Assembly: GCA_001805055.1 (NCBI GenBank)
Contig: MHDZ01000070.1
Coordinates: 1-50,288 of the forward strand
Source: Nitrospirae bacterium GWC2_57_13
Lineage (GTDB): Bacteria; Nitrospirota; UBA9217
DNA: 50,288 bases
Direction of reading: 5' to 3'
The position numbers and the translations under genes were made by a program. This document shows positions 1 through 8,739 of the stretch, piece after piece (position 1 is the first letter of the stretch; the number at the start of each line of letters is the position of its first letter). Below the pieces are notes generated by a model that saw only the letters and a list, made by a program, of their open reading frames with translations, was not told the DNA's origin and did no database searches.

Positions 1-370
1 TTTGAAACCCTGTGCCGTACATCTGGTAATTGGAAACCCAGGCATATGTTCCTCCATGGGAAAAAGCCGCTTCCACCGGCGATCCGCGATAGTCTCCCTG
101 ATAGTCCTTGTGACCGAAGGCCGAAAGCGACACCCGGTCCGAAATGGTCTTCACCAGGCCAAAGCTGCGGTCAAAAACGGATATCGTATGGCGATACATC
201 ATGTTCTGCGCGAAGAAGAGCCCGCTTCCCGAGTGCACCACCGACTTGGACGACAGGTCGCCGGTTATGGTCTCTTTCAGCGTCAACGCGCCGGCCTGCC
301 CTGCGGCAAGAACGCCGAAAAAAATACCTCCAACCATAATGCTTCGCTTCACTGCACAAATGAATGACAT
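1..370 (-). CDS. YncE/YVTN-type beta-propeller protein, exported (3' end outside window)
   Basis: The minus strand is open from an ATG at 370 to the window edge, giving 123 residues of an incomplete gene. An SD-like GGAGG lies about 7 bases upstream of the ATG. Residues 1-28 look like a signal peptide: basic start, hydrophobic core and a small-residue end near AGQAGA. The mature start contains SVVHSGSGLFFAQNMMYRHT and later the motif AAFSHGGTYAWVSNYQMYGT. I associate these with YncE-like (40-residue YVTN repeat) beta-propeller proteins of delta-proteobacteria and relatives. Function is not known from sequence; such proteins are periplasmic or cell-surface repeat proteins. It is divergent from mfd, with 125 bases between the two starts. 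The family call is fairly good, but the rest of the gene lies outside the window. Confidence 0.7.
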   Translation of the reverse strand, partial: MSFICAVKRSIMVGGIFFGVLAAGQAGALTLKETITGDLSSKSVVHSGSGLFFAQNMMYRHTISVFDRSFGLVKTISDRVSLSAFGHKDYQGDYRGSPVEAAFSHGGTYAWVSNYQMYGTGFQ

Positions 371-457
371 TGTCTGCCTCCGATAACGCGCGATGTTGCC
401 GTACTGTAAACGCGCAGCCCGCTGTTGTCAATACAAAGATGATGACAGCGGCCCGTG

Positions 458-486
458 TTGATTGTCTTGCGGCGCCATGGTATAGT
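458..486 (+). promoter_or_regulatory. sigma70-type promoter of mfd
   Basis: TTGATT (458-463), a 17-base spacer, then TATAGT (481-486). The expected start of transcription is near 493, only about 3 bases before the mfd ATG at 496. No Shine-Dalgarno is visible, so the mRNA may be leaderless. Confidence 0.6.
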
Positions 487-495
487 GCTCCCGCC

Positions 496-3400
496 ATGAA
501 GCCCCTTCGTCACATACTCTCTCCGGTTGTCGCCCGTATCCGCGAAGGGAAATCAAGTATACCTGTCGCCCAGCTGCAGGGCGCTTCCAAGGCCCTCTTT
601 TTGAGCGGTCTTCAGCGGGAGGCCGGCCGCCCTGTCCTTGTCATCACTGCACGGGAGGAGTCTGCCGTCGCGCTTGTCGACGACCTCCGGTTCTTTGATG
701 AACAGGGCGCGCTTTTCTTCGAAGCGATCGTGGAACGACCAATCCTGTCACTCCCGCCCTGGGGCGTCCTTCCCTTTGAGGCTGATTCACCCGCCATCAG
801 TACCGTGGGTGAACGTATGCGCTTCCTGTATCACCTGATATCGGGTGCTCCCGGCATCTTTGTTGTACCGGTCACGGGCCTGATGCAGAAGCTTCCTCCC
901 TGGGAGGCCTTTGCCGACGCGGTCATCACGCTGTCGCCGGAAACCGCCATCGATCCCGATCACCTGGCGGTGCGCCTCGTCGCGCTGGGATATGAATCAG
1001 CCTCCCTCGTCAGCCGTGTGGGCGAGTTCAGCCGCCGCGGAGGAATCATAGACATCTTCTCTCCCGCCCATGAAAACCCTCTTCGCTTCGAGCTCTTTGG
1101 CGATGCTGTTGAATCCTTGCGCGAGTTCGATCCTGAATCCCAGCGGTCGCTCCAAAGCCTTGCCACGGCCGTGATCCTGCCGGTGAAGGAACTGCTTCCC
1201 TGGCCAAAGCACAGGGCTGAACCGGAGGGCGTGAAACTGACGGAAGATATTGCTGCCGGAACACCTGCGCCGGGCGCGGAATTTCTTGCGCCTTTTTTGT
1301 ACCGCATGGATACGCTTTTCCGGTATCTGCCCGAAGAAAGCCTGCTGGTTCTGGACGAACCCGATGACCTTCGCGGCCGCTCCCGGACCTTCTGGGAAAA
1401 GATCCTGTCCGGCCGGGAAGAAGAGGCCGCGCAGGGCCGGTCCCTGCCTGAAGCCGAGGATCTCTATCTCGATATGGATCGGATCGACACGCATCTTCGG
1501 TCATTTCCCGTTCTCTCCCTCTCGCTGCTTTCTTCATCGCCGGACGCGCTCGCCATGGACACGCGGTCCTCTGCATCGCTCGGTGTAAGGCTCACGCGTC
1601 TGCCCGGGACCGGCGATGGCGATGACAGGCGTCCCGGCGACGGAGCAATTGCCGGCCTCGTGGAAAAGCTGAAACTGTGGCGTGAAAAAAACGACATCTT
1701 TATCGTCTGCGGGACTGAAGAATCCCGCGACCGCATCAAGACCCTTTTTGGCGAATACGGCCTTGGCGTTGAAACTTCCCGGTCCGGCGTCGCCGGCCCT
1801 GCGGGGCCCCGACCCGTCATGGCCCTGATCGGCAGGATCTCCAATGGCTTTTCCTGGCCGGCCCTGGGAACCCTTGTCATTGCGGAGGATGAGATCTTCG
1901 GCGCCAAGGTCCATCGCCCCCGAACACAGCGGTCAAAAGCATCGCCCTTTCTCTCGACCTTTAAGGAGCTGCGGCCCGGCGATTTCGTGGTGCACCGGGA
2001 CCACGGCGTGGGCGAGTACCAGGGGCTGACCCATATTGCCGTGGACGGCTTCGAGACCGACTACCTTACGTTGCGCTATGAGCCTGACGCGAAACTGCAC
2101 GTCCCGTTGTACAGCCTTGACAAGGTCCAGAAATACGTGGGCGTCGAAGGGAGCGCACCGAAGGTGGACCGCCTGGGCACGCCTGCCTGGAAGCGCACGC
2201 GGGAGCGGGTGAAGAAGGACATACTGGAGATGGCCCGTGAGCTCGCGGCCATCTACGCGGTCCGGGAGTCCATGGAGCGGCCGACCTTCTCGCCGCCCGA
2301 CACGCTCTACCGGGAATTCGCCGCGGCCTTTCCCTTTGATGAGACGCCGGACCAGCAGCGCGCCATCGACGAGGTGCTTGAAGACATGCGCAAACCCCGT
2401 CCCATGGACCGCCTGGTCTGCGGCGACGTGGGTTTCGGCAAGACCGAGGTGGCGCTGCGCGCAGCCTTCAAGGCCGTTGAAGACGGTGTGCAGGCCGCCG
2501 TGCTCGTGCCGACCACGCTCCTGGCGGACCAGCACTTCCGCACCTTCGCCGAGCGGCTCGCCCCCTTCTCGGTCCGCATCGACCTCCTGTCCCGGTTCCG
2601 CACCAAAGCGGAGCAGAAGGAGACCCTGGCAGGGCTCAAAAACGGTACCGTGGACATCGTGATCGGCACGCACCGCTTGCTGCAGCGCGACATCGCCTTC
2701 AAGAGCCTCGGCCTGCTCGTGGTGGACGAGGAGCATCGCTTCGGCGTGCGCCACAAGGAGCGGATCAAGGAGCTGAAAAAGATGGTGGACGTCCTCACCC
2801 TCACGGCCACGCCCATCCCCCGCACGCTCCACCTGTCCCTGGCCGGCATCCGCGACCTCTCGATCATCCAGACCCCTCCCATGGACCGGCAGTCCATCGA
2901 GGTCGTGCTGGCCCGATTCGGCCCCCGGGTCATCCGCGAGGCCATCGAGAAGGAGATCGAGCGGGGCGGACAGGTCTTCTTCGTGCACAACCGCGTGCGG
3001 GACATCGATCGCATTGCCGAATTCCTGCGCTCCCTCGTGCCGGCGGCGCGCGTCGGCGTGGGGCATGGTCAGATGAAGGACGAGGCCATCGAGATGGTCA
3101 TGTCCGACTTCGTTTCCGGCCGCCTGAACGTGCTCGTGACCACGACCATCATCGAATCAGGCATCGATATTCCCGCTGCGAACACGATCATCATCAACCG
3201 CGCCGACCGCTTCGGCCTTGCCGAGCTCTACCAGATCAAGGGTCGCGTGGGCCGCAGCCGCGAAAAGGCCTTTGCCTATCTTCTGACACCGGCTGAAGAG
3301 GTCTTGTCCGATGTGGCGCGCCAGCGGCTTCGGGCCATCCAGGAGCTGTCAGAGCTCGGCGCCGGGTTCCGCATCGCGGCCCAGGACCTGGAAAGCCGCG

Positions 3401-3957
3401 GCGCAGGCAATCTGCTCGGCAAGCAGCAATCAGGCCATATCGCCGCCGTGGGCATCGACCTGTACACCCAGATGATGGAAGAGGCCATGGCCGAATTGCG
3501 GGGCGAAGAGGTGCGGGAAGAGACGGATACGATCATCAACTTCCGGGCCTCGGCCTTCCTGCCCGACGACTACATAGCCGACCCCAGCCTGCGGCTTGCC
3601 GCCTACAAGGAGATCGCGGGCACCGTCAGTGAGCTGGACCTTGCGTCAATCGCCGACGGCCTGCGCGACCGCTACGGCGCCCTGCCGGAACAGGCCGCCA
3701 ACCTGCTGGCAATCATGGAAGTGAAGATCGCTGCAGGCCGGGCCAGGGTCGCCCGCATCGATGCAGGTCCCAAAAGCGCCAGCATCACCTTCAGCGAGGA
3801 CGCGAAGGTGCCGCCGGACCGGGTCATGGCGCTGCTGAAACGAAGCTCCGGGAAGATCAAGTTCGTTCCCGAGTATACCCTCCAGATCGTCCTGCCCGAC
3901 CCGTCGCTGGCAACGGCTGCGGCTGCGGTGAAAAAGTGCTTGCAGGAACTCTTTTAG
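496..3957 (+). CDS. mfd: Transcription-repair coupling factor Mfd
   Basis: This 1153-residue SF2 translocase removes stalled RNA polymerase at DNA lesions and recruits the UvrA/UvrB excision machinery in the cytoplasm. The N-terminal half is UvrB-like. A CarD/RNAP-interaction domain follows near residues 480-580 (LRPGDFVVHRDHGVGEYQGL). The translocase then shows Walker A GDVGFGKTE, the DEEH box (VVDEEHRFG), TATPIPRTL, and IIESGIDIPAANT with GRVGRS in the second RecA domain. The C-terminus is the TRCF domain. The frame is open upstream to 364, but MKPLRHILSP at 496 is the family-like start; the upstream residues have no family resemblance and the promoter lies inside them. Length is normal for Mfd. 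Confidence 0.95.
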   Translation: MKPLRHILSPVVARIREGKSSIPVAQLQGASKALFLSGLQREAGRPVLVITAREESAVALVDDLRFFDEQGALFFEAIVERPILSLPPWGVLPFEADSPAISTVGERMRFLYHLISGAPGIFVVPVTGLMQKLPPWEAFADAVITLSPETAIDPDHLAVRLVALGYESASLVSRVGEFSRRGGIIDIFSPAHENPLRFELFGDAVESLREFDPESQRSLQSLATAVILPVKELLPWPKHRAEPEGVKLTEDIAAGTPAPGAEFLAPFLYRMDTLFRYLPEESLLVLDEPDDLRGRSRTFWEKILSGREEEAAQGRSLPEAEDLYLDMDRIDTHLRSFPVLSLSLLSSSPDALAMDTRSSASLGVRLTRLPGTGDGDDRRPGDGAIAGLVEKLKLWREKNDIFIVCGTEESRDRIKTLFGEYGLGVETSRSGVAGPAGPRPVMALIGRISNGFSWPALGTLVIAEDEIFGAKVHRPRTQRSKASPFLSTFKELRPGDFVVHRDHGVGEYQGLTHIAVDGFETDYLTLRYEPDAKLHVPLYSLDKVQKYVGVEGSAPKVDRLGTPAWKRTRERVKKDILEMARELAAIYAVRESMERPTFSPPDTLYREFAAAFPFDETPDQQRAIDEVLEDMRKPRPMDRLVCGDVGFGKTEVALRAAFKAVEDGVQAAVLVPTTLLADQHFRTFAERLAPFSVRIDLLSRFRTKAEQKETLAGLKNGTVDIVIGTHRLLQRDIAFKSLGLLVVDEEHRFGVRHKERIKELKKMVDVLTLTATPIPRTLHLSLAGIRDLSIIQTPPMDRQSIEVVLARFGPRVIREAIEKEIERGGQVFFVHNRVRDIDRIAEFLRSLVPAARVGVGHGQMKDEAIEMVMSDFVSGRLNVLVTTTIIESGIDIPAANTIIINRADRFGLAELYQIKGRVGRSREKAFAYLLTPAEEVLSDVARQRLRAIQELSELGAGFRIAAQDLESRGAGNLLGKQQSGHIAAVGIDLYTQMMEEAMAELRGEEVREETDTIINFRASAFLPDDYIADPSLRLAAYKEIAGTVSELDLASIADGLRDRYGALPEQAANLLAIMEVKIAAGRARVARIDAGPKSASITFSEDAKVPPDRVMALLKRSSGKIKFVPEYTLQIVLPDPSLATAAAAVKKCLQELF

Positions 3958-3968
3958 TATGTTATAAA
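3940..3968 (+). promoter_or_regulatory. Promoter of the SurA-like operon
   Basis: TTGCAG (3940-3945), a 17-base spacer, then TATAAA (3963-3968). It lies in the last codons of mfd and would give a leader of about 50 bases before the ATG at 4028. Confidence 0.5.
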
Positions 3969-4027
3969 ATCAGGTGTTTTCATCCCTTTCGCAAGCATCT
4001 GCGAACACTCCGGAGGAACCGCATTCC

Positions 4028-4714
4028 ATGAATAAGTTCACGCCTGTCGTTCTCATTGCCGCCGTCCTTTTCGTCGGCGCCTGCAGCAAGGATTCCGACT
4101 CCAAGATCCTGGCCAAGGTCAATGGAGGAAAGATCACCATCGCGGACTTCAAGAAGCAGCTTGATGAACTTCCGCCGCAAATGCGCCAGGTCGTGGCAAC
4201 GGATGCAAAAGCCCGGAAAGACTTCCTCGAAGACCTGGTCGGCATCGAACTGGTGCTTCAGGAGGCACGTCGCCAGGGTCTGCACAAGGACGCGGATTTC
4301 AAGAAGCGTCAGGAACAGCTCAAGAAGGACCTGCAGCGCAAGCTCGAAGAGGACTACAAGAACGAACTCTTTAACACCCTTCTGCGGAAACAGCTTGCTG
4401 ACAAGATCAGCGCCCTCGCGCCTCCCACCGACCAGGCAGTGCGGGATTTCTACAGCAAGAACAAAAAAATGATGCAGACCGCCAACGGCAAAACACTCGG
4501 CCTCAAGGAAGTGGAGCCGCAGATCAAGAGCCGGCTGATGCAGGAAAAACAGCGCGAACTGTATATAGACTTCACCAAGGAGCTCAAGGCAAAGGCGAAG
4601 ATCAAGATGGATGACAAGGCCATGGACGCGCTTGCCGCCACCCTGGCAACGCCCACCGTTCCCGAGGGCATGCAGCTTGATCATCCTGCCCTTAAGAACA
4701 TGGGTGGCAAGTAA
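4028..4714 (+). CDS. SurA N-domain-like lipoprotein (no parvulin domain)
   Basis: A 228-residue exported protein. The N-terminus MNKFTPVVLIAAVLFVGACS carries a lipobox (VGAC), so it is probably a lipoprotein. What follows (KVNGGKITIADFKKQLDELP...) is the start pattern of the SurA/PrsA chaperone N domain, with long charged helices through residues 60-200. I see no parvulin (peptidyl-prolyl isomerase) domain, unlike the two genes after it, so it would act as a chaperone only. The start at 4028 was chosen over the open upstream frame because it has an SD (GGAGGA near 4012) and begins the signal peptide. It is followed after 9 bases by a second SurA-like lipoprotein. Exact substrates are unknown; outer-membrane protein folding is likely. 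Confidence 0.75.
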   Translation: MNKFTPVVLIAAVLFVGACSKDSDSKILAKVNGGKITIADFKKQLDELPPQMRQVVATDAKARKDFLEDLVGIELVLQEARRQGLHKDADFKKRQEQLKKDLQRKLEEDYKNELFNTLLRKQLADKISALAPPTDQAVRDFYSKNKKMMQTANGKTLGLKEVEPQIKSRLMQEKQRELYIDFTKELKAKAKIKMDDKAMDALAATLATPTVPEGMQLDHPALKNMGGK

Positions 4715-4723
4715 CCTCCTATT

Positions 4724-5683
4724 ATGATACGTATCTATTCGTCACGATCTCTGGCCCCGGTGCTGCTGCTGGGGCTTTTGTTTTTTTGCGCCTGCAAACC
4801 CTCGCCGGACGAAGAATTCGATGAAGAAGCGCCGACCGTCTCGGCGGACCTCATCGTCGTCGCCACCATGAACGGCGACCCCATCACGCTGGGGGAATTC
4901 CAGGAGCGGTTCACCCGTTCAGGCTTCAAGCCCGACAAAGAGGCGGAAGAGGAAGTGAAGCGGGAATTCCTGAACCGCCTGATCGAGCGAAAAATGATGC
5001 TGCGCGAGGCCCAGCGGCGGCGCATCTCGGTGACCCTGCAGGAAATCAACAAACGCATCGAGGAGGTCCGCGCCGAACATGGCTTGGAACTGAAGGAGCT
5101 CCTTTCGAGCGCCGGCATCGACTTTGAGAAGCTGAAGTCGGACATCTGGGAGAACGTGATGATCGAAAAACTGCTTGACCGCGAGGTGGACCGGCACGCT
5201 ACCGTTTCATCCGGTGAGATCCGGCAGTATTACCGCGACCATGCCGACCGGTTCAACAAGCCCGAGCAGGTCCGCGCTCGCCAGATCGTCGTGGCAACCG
5301 AGCAGGAGGCCCAGAAGGCCCTTGAACGCCTGGAAAAGAGGGCCGATTTCGCAGCGCTGGCAAAAGACCTCTCGACGGCCCCCGAGGCGGCCCGCGGCGG
5401 CGACCTCGGTTACTTTGCCCTGGGAGACATGCCCAACGAGTTTAATGTCGTATTTCGCCTGCCCAAGGGCGGAACGAGCGGCGTGGTCAAGAGTCCCTAC
5501 GGCTACCACATCTTCAAGCTTGAGGACCGACGGCTGCCGGGAAAGTTCAGCCTCGAAGAGGCCACGCCGGATATTCGTGCAATCCTGTTCCAGGAAAAGC
5601 GGGAGAAGCTTTTTTCCCGATGGATGAAAGAACTGCGATCAAGGACCAAGTTCGAGGTCAATTATCAGGCGCTGCAGCAATGA
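4724..5683 (+). CDS. Parvulin-type peptidyl-prolyl isomerase lipoprotein (PrsA/SurA-like)
   Basis: A 319-residue exported foldase. Residues 1-25 form a signal peptide ending in a probable lipobox (FFCAC). The SurA N-domain follows (VVATMNGDPITLGEFQERF, then MIEKLLDREVD). A parvulin domain spans roughly residues 180-275, with VRARQIVV, AARGGDLGYF and SPYGYHIFKLEDRR, the usual three landmarks. It would catalyse proline isomerisation and chaperone exported proteins in the periplasm. No clear SD precedes the ATG, which lies 9 bases after the previous stop, so translational coupling is likely. It is the middle gene of a three-gene SurA-family operon. Confidence 0.85.
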   Translation: MIRIYSSRSLAPVLLLGLLFFCACKPSPDEEFDEEAPTVSADLIVVATMNGDPITLGEFQERFTRSGFKPDKEAEEEVKREFLNRLIERKMMLREAQRRRISVTLQEINKRIEEVRAEHGLELKELLSSAGIDFEKLKSDIWENVMIEKLLDREVDRHATVSSGEIRQYYRDHADRFNKPEQVRARQIVVATEQEAQKALERLEKRADFAALAKDLSTAPEAARGGDLGYFALGDMPNEFNVVFRLPKGGTSGVVKSPYGYHIFKLEDRRLPGKFSLEEATPDIRAILFQEKREKLFSRWMKELRSRTKFEVNYQALQQ

Positions 5684-5717
5684 CGGACGCCGCGCTTTTG
5701 CCGTAGGAGAGAAGAAC

Positions 5718-6659
5718 ATGAAACAAAACCTTATAACGCTGATCACGCTCCCCCTGCTTCTGCTCGCCCATGCTCTGACCGGAACCGCCGACGGCTCCGT
5801 GGTGATCGACCGGGTCGTGGCCGTGGTGAATGAAGAGATCATCACCATGAGCGACCTGGAACGGGAAGTCCGGGAGGCGCAGCAGAAGGACGCGGCGGTG
5901 AACAACAGCATGATGCTTGAAGAGCTGATCAACCGGAAGCTGCAGCTGTCAGCGGCAAAGCGGGCCGGACTTGACGCAACGGACAAAGAAGTGGCTGATG
6001 CCATCGAGGACATCAAGCGGAGAAATTCCTGGAACACCAAACAGTTCGAGGCCGCACTAGCCGCCGAGGGGCTTACTGTGGAGCAGTATCGCAGCGAGCT
6101 CAAGGAGAACATCACCATCTCGCGGATCAGGGACAAATCTGTCCGCGCAGGCCTCTCCGTTGACGAGGCCGAGGTGCGGCGCTATTATGAGTTGAACAGC
6201 GGCGCCTATGCCCTTCCCCAGGAGATCCGCGTCCGCCAGATCTTTATCCGTCTGCCTGAGAATGCGCCGGCAGCCGAGATCCGCGTCATCGAGGAGAAGG
6301 CGACCCGGATCGCTGCACGGGCAAAGTCGGGCGAGAATTTCGTCGCTCTCGTGAAAGAGCTCTCGGAGGGGCCGTCTGCCCGCCTTGAAGGCGATCTTGG
6401 ATATATCCAGAGAGACCACGCTCTGCCGGAGATCGACCTGGCCACCCGCGCCCTGCAGCCCGGAGGCATTGCCGGCCCGCTTAGGACGAACAGCGGCTTC
6501 CATATCATCAGGCTCGAGGACGTGCGGACGCCCGTGAAGCCCCTCGACCAGGTGCGCGAGGAGATAGCGAATTCCCTCTATCAGCAGAAGATGGAAAATA
6601 ACTACCGCGTATGGCTCCAGACCCTGCGCAATGAATCGCACGTGGAAAACAGGCTGTAA
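5718..6659 (+). CDS. surA: Periplasmic chaperone / peptidyl-prolyl isomerase SurA
   Basis: A 313-residue protein with a hydrophobic signal peptide (residues 1-25) and no lipobox, so it is predicted to be soluble in the periplasm. The N domain begins VVIDRVVAVVNEEIITMSDL, the classic SurA opening. One parvulin domain spans about residues 170-270 (EIRVRQIFIRLPEN, EGDLGYIQRD, NSGFHIIRLED). E. coli SurA has two parvulin domains and about 430 residues; this single-domain form is common outside Proteobacteria. It helps fold outer-membrane proteins. An SD (GGAGAG) lies just before the ATG. It closes the run of three SurA-like genes downstream of mfd. Confidence 0.87.
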   Translation: MKQNLITLITLPLLLLAHALTGTADGSVVIDRVVAVVNEEIITMSDLEREVREAQQKDAAVNNSMMLEELINRKLQLSAAKRAGLDATDKEVADAIEDIKRRNSWNTKQFEAALAAEGLTVEQYRSELKENITISRIRDKSVRAGLSVDEAEVRRYYELNSGAYALPQEIRVRQIFIRLPENAPAAEIRVIEEKATRIAARAKSGENFVALVKELSEGPSARLEGDLGYIQRDHALPEIDLATRALQPGGIAGPLRTNSGFHIIRLEDVRTPVKPLDQVREEIANSLYQQKMENNYRVWLQTLRNESHVENRL

Positions 6660-6733
6660 TGTCCACCTGTACCGGAACGCAGTTCGCTTTTTCCTGATCC
6701 GAGGCTAACGACGCAGGAACCGTTCAGCTCAGT

Positions 6734-7936
6734 ATGTTATCCCCGGCCTCTCCGCGGGGACCCCTATTTCTCTTGAAACCAATCCATCTCAAGAAAAAAG
6801 AAGAGCGCCGCGTTCAACGCGGCCATCCCTGGATCTTCAGCAACGAGATCTCGGATCCCTTGTCGTCCTTTGCTGCCGGGGAGCTTGTCGACGTCCTTGA
6901 TCATGCCAGCAGGTTCATCGGCCGCGGTTACATCAATCCTCACGCGCTCATCGCCATACGGATTATTTCCCGTCATCAGGACCAGATCGATCTGCGCTTT
7001 TTTCGCACACGGATAGCCGCCGCCAGGGAGATCCGCGTACGCCTCGGCTTCGGAGATTCCTTCCGCGCCCTGTTCAGCGAAGGCGACGGCATCCCCGGCC
7101 TGATAGTGGACAAATATGCAGACACCCTTGTCGTGCAGTCATTGACCGCGGGGATCGAAGCCCTTCTCGAGGTCATCGTCACGGCCCTGCGCGAGGAATA
7201 CGCGCCCGCGGTCATCGTGTTCAAGAACGACTCTGCGGCCCGGGAACTTGAGGGGCTTCCGCGGGAGACACGCGTAGCGCTCGGATCGCTCGACGGACCG
7301 GTACACTTTGAAGAATCGGGGATCACCTACCGTATTGACGTTCTTGAGGGACAGAAAACGGGGTTTTTCTTCGATCAACGGGAGAATCGACAGGCCCTGA
7401 AAGGCCTGGTGGGGGGTCGTCGTGTTCTTGACTGCTTCTGTTACGTCGGCGCCTGGTCCCTGACGGCTGCGCGATTTGGAGCTGCGGAAGTGACGGGCCT
7501 GGACTCTTCGCAGCGTGCCGTTGATCTTGCCGTGCAAAACGCAAACCTGAATGGACTCCCTGCCCGATTTATCACGGCTGACGTGTTCGAGGAATTACGG
7601 AAGCGTGACAAGAACAAAGAACGCTTCGGGTGCATTATTCTTGATCCTCCGGCCTTCGTTAAAAGCCGTGCAAAGGTCCGGGAGGCGCTGCGGGGATACA
7701 AGGAGATCAATCTTCGCGCACTGCGGCTCTTGCAGCCGGGCGGCCTGCTCGTCACCTGCTCCTGTTCCCATCATATCGATGCGGATCTGTTCCGGGAAAT
7801 GCTGATCGACGCCGCTCACGACGCCGGCAGGCAGACTTCTTTGCTTGAGATGCGGTCCCAGGCCCGGGACCATCCGTCGCAGATCGCCGCCCGGGAGACG
7901 AACTACCTGAAATGCGCCTACCTGATCGCGCAGTGA
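6734..7936 (+). CDS. rlmI: RlmI-like class I SAM-dependent rRNA (cytosine-5) methyltransferase
   Basis: A 400-residue protein. A PUA-like N-terminus (RRVQRGHPWIFSNEI) is followed by an RlmI-type central region (EGDGIPGLIVDKYAD, GQKTGFFFDQRENR). The Rossmann methyltransferase domain shows LDCFCYVGAWSLTAA as motif I, DPPAFVKS as motif IV and VTCSCSHH, where the family's catalytic cysteine lies. The family methylates C1962 of 23S rRNA (RlmI) or a nearby base; the exact target is inference. The start at 6734 has no good SD. A TTG at 6773 is an alternative that would remove 13 poorly conserved residues. A strong terminator follows at 8108. Confidence 0.85.
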   Translation: MLSPASPRGPLFLLKPIHLKKKEERRVQRGHPWIFSNEISDPLSSFAAGELVDVLDHASRFIGRGYINPHALIAIRIISRHQDQIDLRFFRTRIAAAREIRVRLGFGDSFRALFSEGDGIPGLIVDKYADTLVVQSLTAGIEALLEVIVTALREEYAPAVIVFKNDSAARELEGLPRETRVALGSLDGPVHFEESGITYRIDVLEGQKTGFFFDQRENRQALKGLVGGRRVLDCFCYVGAWSLTAARFGAAEVTGLDSSQRAVDLAVQNANLNGLPARFITADVFEELRKRDKNKERFGCIILDPPAFVKSRAKVREALRGYKEINLRALRLLQPGGLLVTCSCSHHIDADLFREMLIDAAHDAGRQTSLLEMRSQARDHPSQIAARETNYLKCAYLIAQ

Positions 7937-8107
7937 CCCGCACCGGCATCATCAGCGGGCCCTTGCGGCCCATCGCAAAGAGCATCTCGCTTCTTGTTTC
8001 AATGCAACAGCAGTTGCCTGCCGTCCGCCGACGCAGCGTCTTGCAGCTAAATATTACTTCTCGCCTCTGTGAGAAAAAAAGATGCGGGATCGGCTAAAAA
8101 CAGGAGA

Positions 8108-8136
8108 GGGCGCTGCAATCCGCAGCGCCCTTCTTT
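8108..8136 (+). terminator. Rho-independent terminator
   Basis: GGGCGCTGC (8108-8116) pairs with GCAGCGCCC (8122-8130) across a 5-base loop, followed by TTCTTT. It lies 170 bases after the rlmI-like gene and before the tRNA-Val promoter. The stretch 7937-8107 shows no other feature. Confidence 0.8.
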
Positions 8137-8183
8137 CCGGCGAAATTCTGACACGATCCTTTGCGAGGATCTGATATTTTGAC

Positions 8184-8212
8184 TTGACTTGCCCGCGTTC
8201 ACTGTGTTACAA
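8184..8212 (+). promoter_or_regulatory. tRNA-Val promoter
   Basis: TTGACT (8184-8189), a 17-base spacer, then TTACAA (8207-8212), with the tRNA starting 14 bases later. Confidence 0.5.
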
Positions 8213-8225
8213 CTGTCTCTGCTTC

Positions 8226-8300
8226 GGGCGATTAGCTCAGCGGGAGAGCACTGCCTTCACACGGCAGGGGTCGCAGGTTCAAACCCTGCATCGCCCACCA
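8226..8300 (+). tRNA. tRNA-Val (CAC)
   Basis: The acceptor stem GGGCGAT (8226-8232) pairs with ATCGCCC (8290-8296). The D-loop begins TAGCTCAGCGGGAGAGC. The anticodon stem-loop CTGCC-TTCACAC-GGCAG gives anticodon CAC, which reads GTG valine codons. The T arm is GCAGG-TTCAAAC-CCTGC and the CCA end is encoded. It is a single gene facing dksA tail to tail. Confidence 0.97.
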
Positions 8301-8315
8301 TTCCTTCCTTCTTTA

Positions 8316-8687
8316 TCAAGCTTTTCTTTCAAGCAATTTTTCTTCCTCTTCCTGCTGCGTCTTACATTCAATACACAAGGTCGTTACGGGCCGCGCTTCA
8401 AGCCGTTTCACGCCGATCTGTTCTCCGCAGGAATCACAGACCCCGTAGGTTCCTTCATCGATCCGGCCGATCGCTTCCTCGATCTTCTTAAGCAGCTTCT
8501 GCTCTCTGCCGCGAAGACGCAGCGTAAAATTATCATCAAGCTCGGCCACTGCCTGGTCGGTTGGATCAGGGATGCTCTCCTTCTCTTTTCCGATCCGGTC
8601 GTTCAGCGTCTGTTCGGCTTCCTGAAGAAGCGATTCTTTTTGTTTCTCCAGCTTCTTCTTGATCGCCATGAGTTTATTGCTGTTCAT
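8316..8687 (-). CDS. dksA: DksA/TraR-family zinc-finger transcription factor
   Basis: A 123-residue protein of the DksA family, which binds the RNA polymerase secondary channel and, with ppGpp, retunes transcription. A long charged N-terminal coiled coil (residues 1-75) carries the acidic tip. The C-terminus has the four-cysteine zinc finger CDSC(x17)CIEC. The ATG at 8687 has a GAGGTGG SD. A GTG three codons upstream is open but overlaps that SD. A good promoter lies about 60 bases upstream (TTGACG at 8784-8779, TATAGT at 8761-8756). The gene lies beside the origin-like block and converges on tRNA-Val. Confidence 0.9.
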   Translation of the reverse strand: MNSNKLMAIKKKLEKQKESLLQEAEQTLNDRIGKEKESIPDPTDQAVAELDDNFTLRLRGREQKLLKKIEEAIGRIDEGTYGVCDSCGEQIGVKRLEARPVTTLCIECKTQQEEEEKLLERKA

Positions 8688-8739
8688 CCACTCCACCTCT
8701 GCACAGAAAACAGATTCGGTACCCCGGAACGAGCGTAGC

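Noticed and set aside
1933-3066. 377-codon open frame on the minus strand
   Set aside because: Shadow of mfd; composition rich in His/Asp/Gly/Arg without family motifs.
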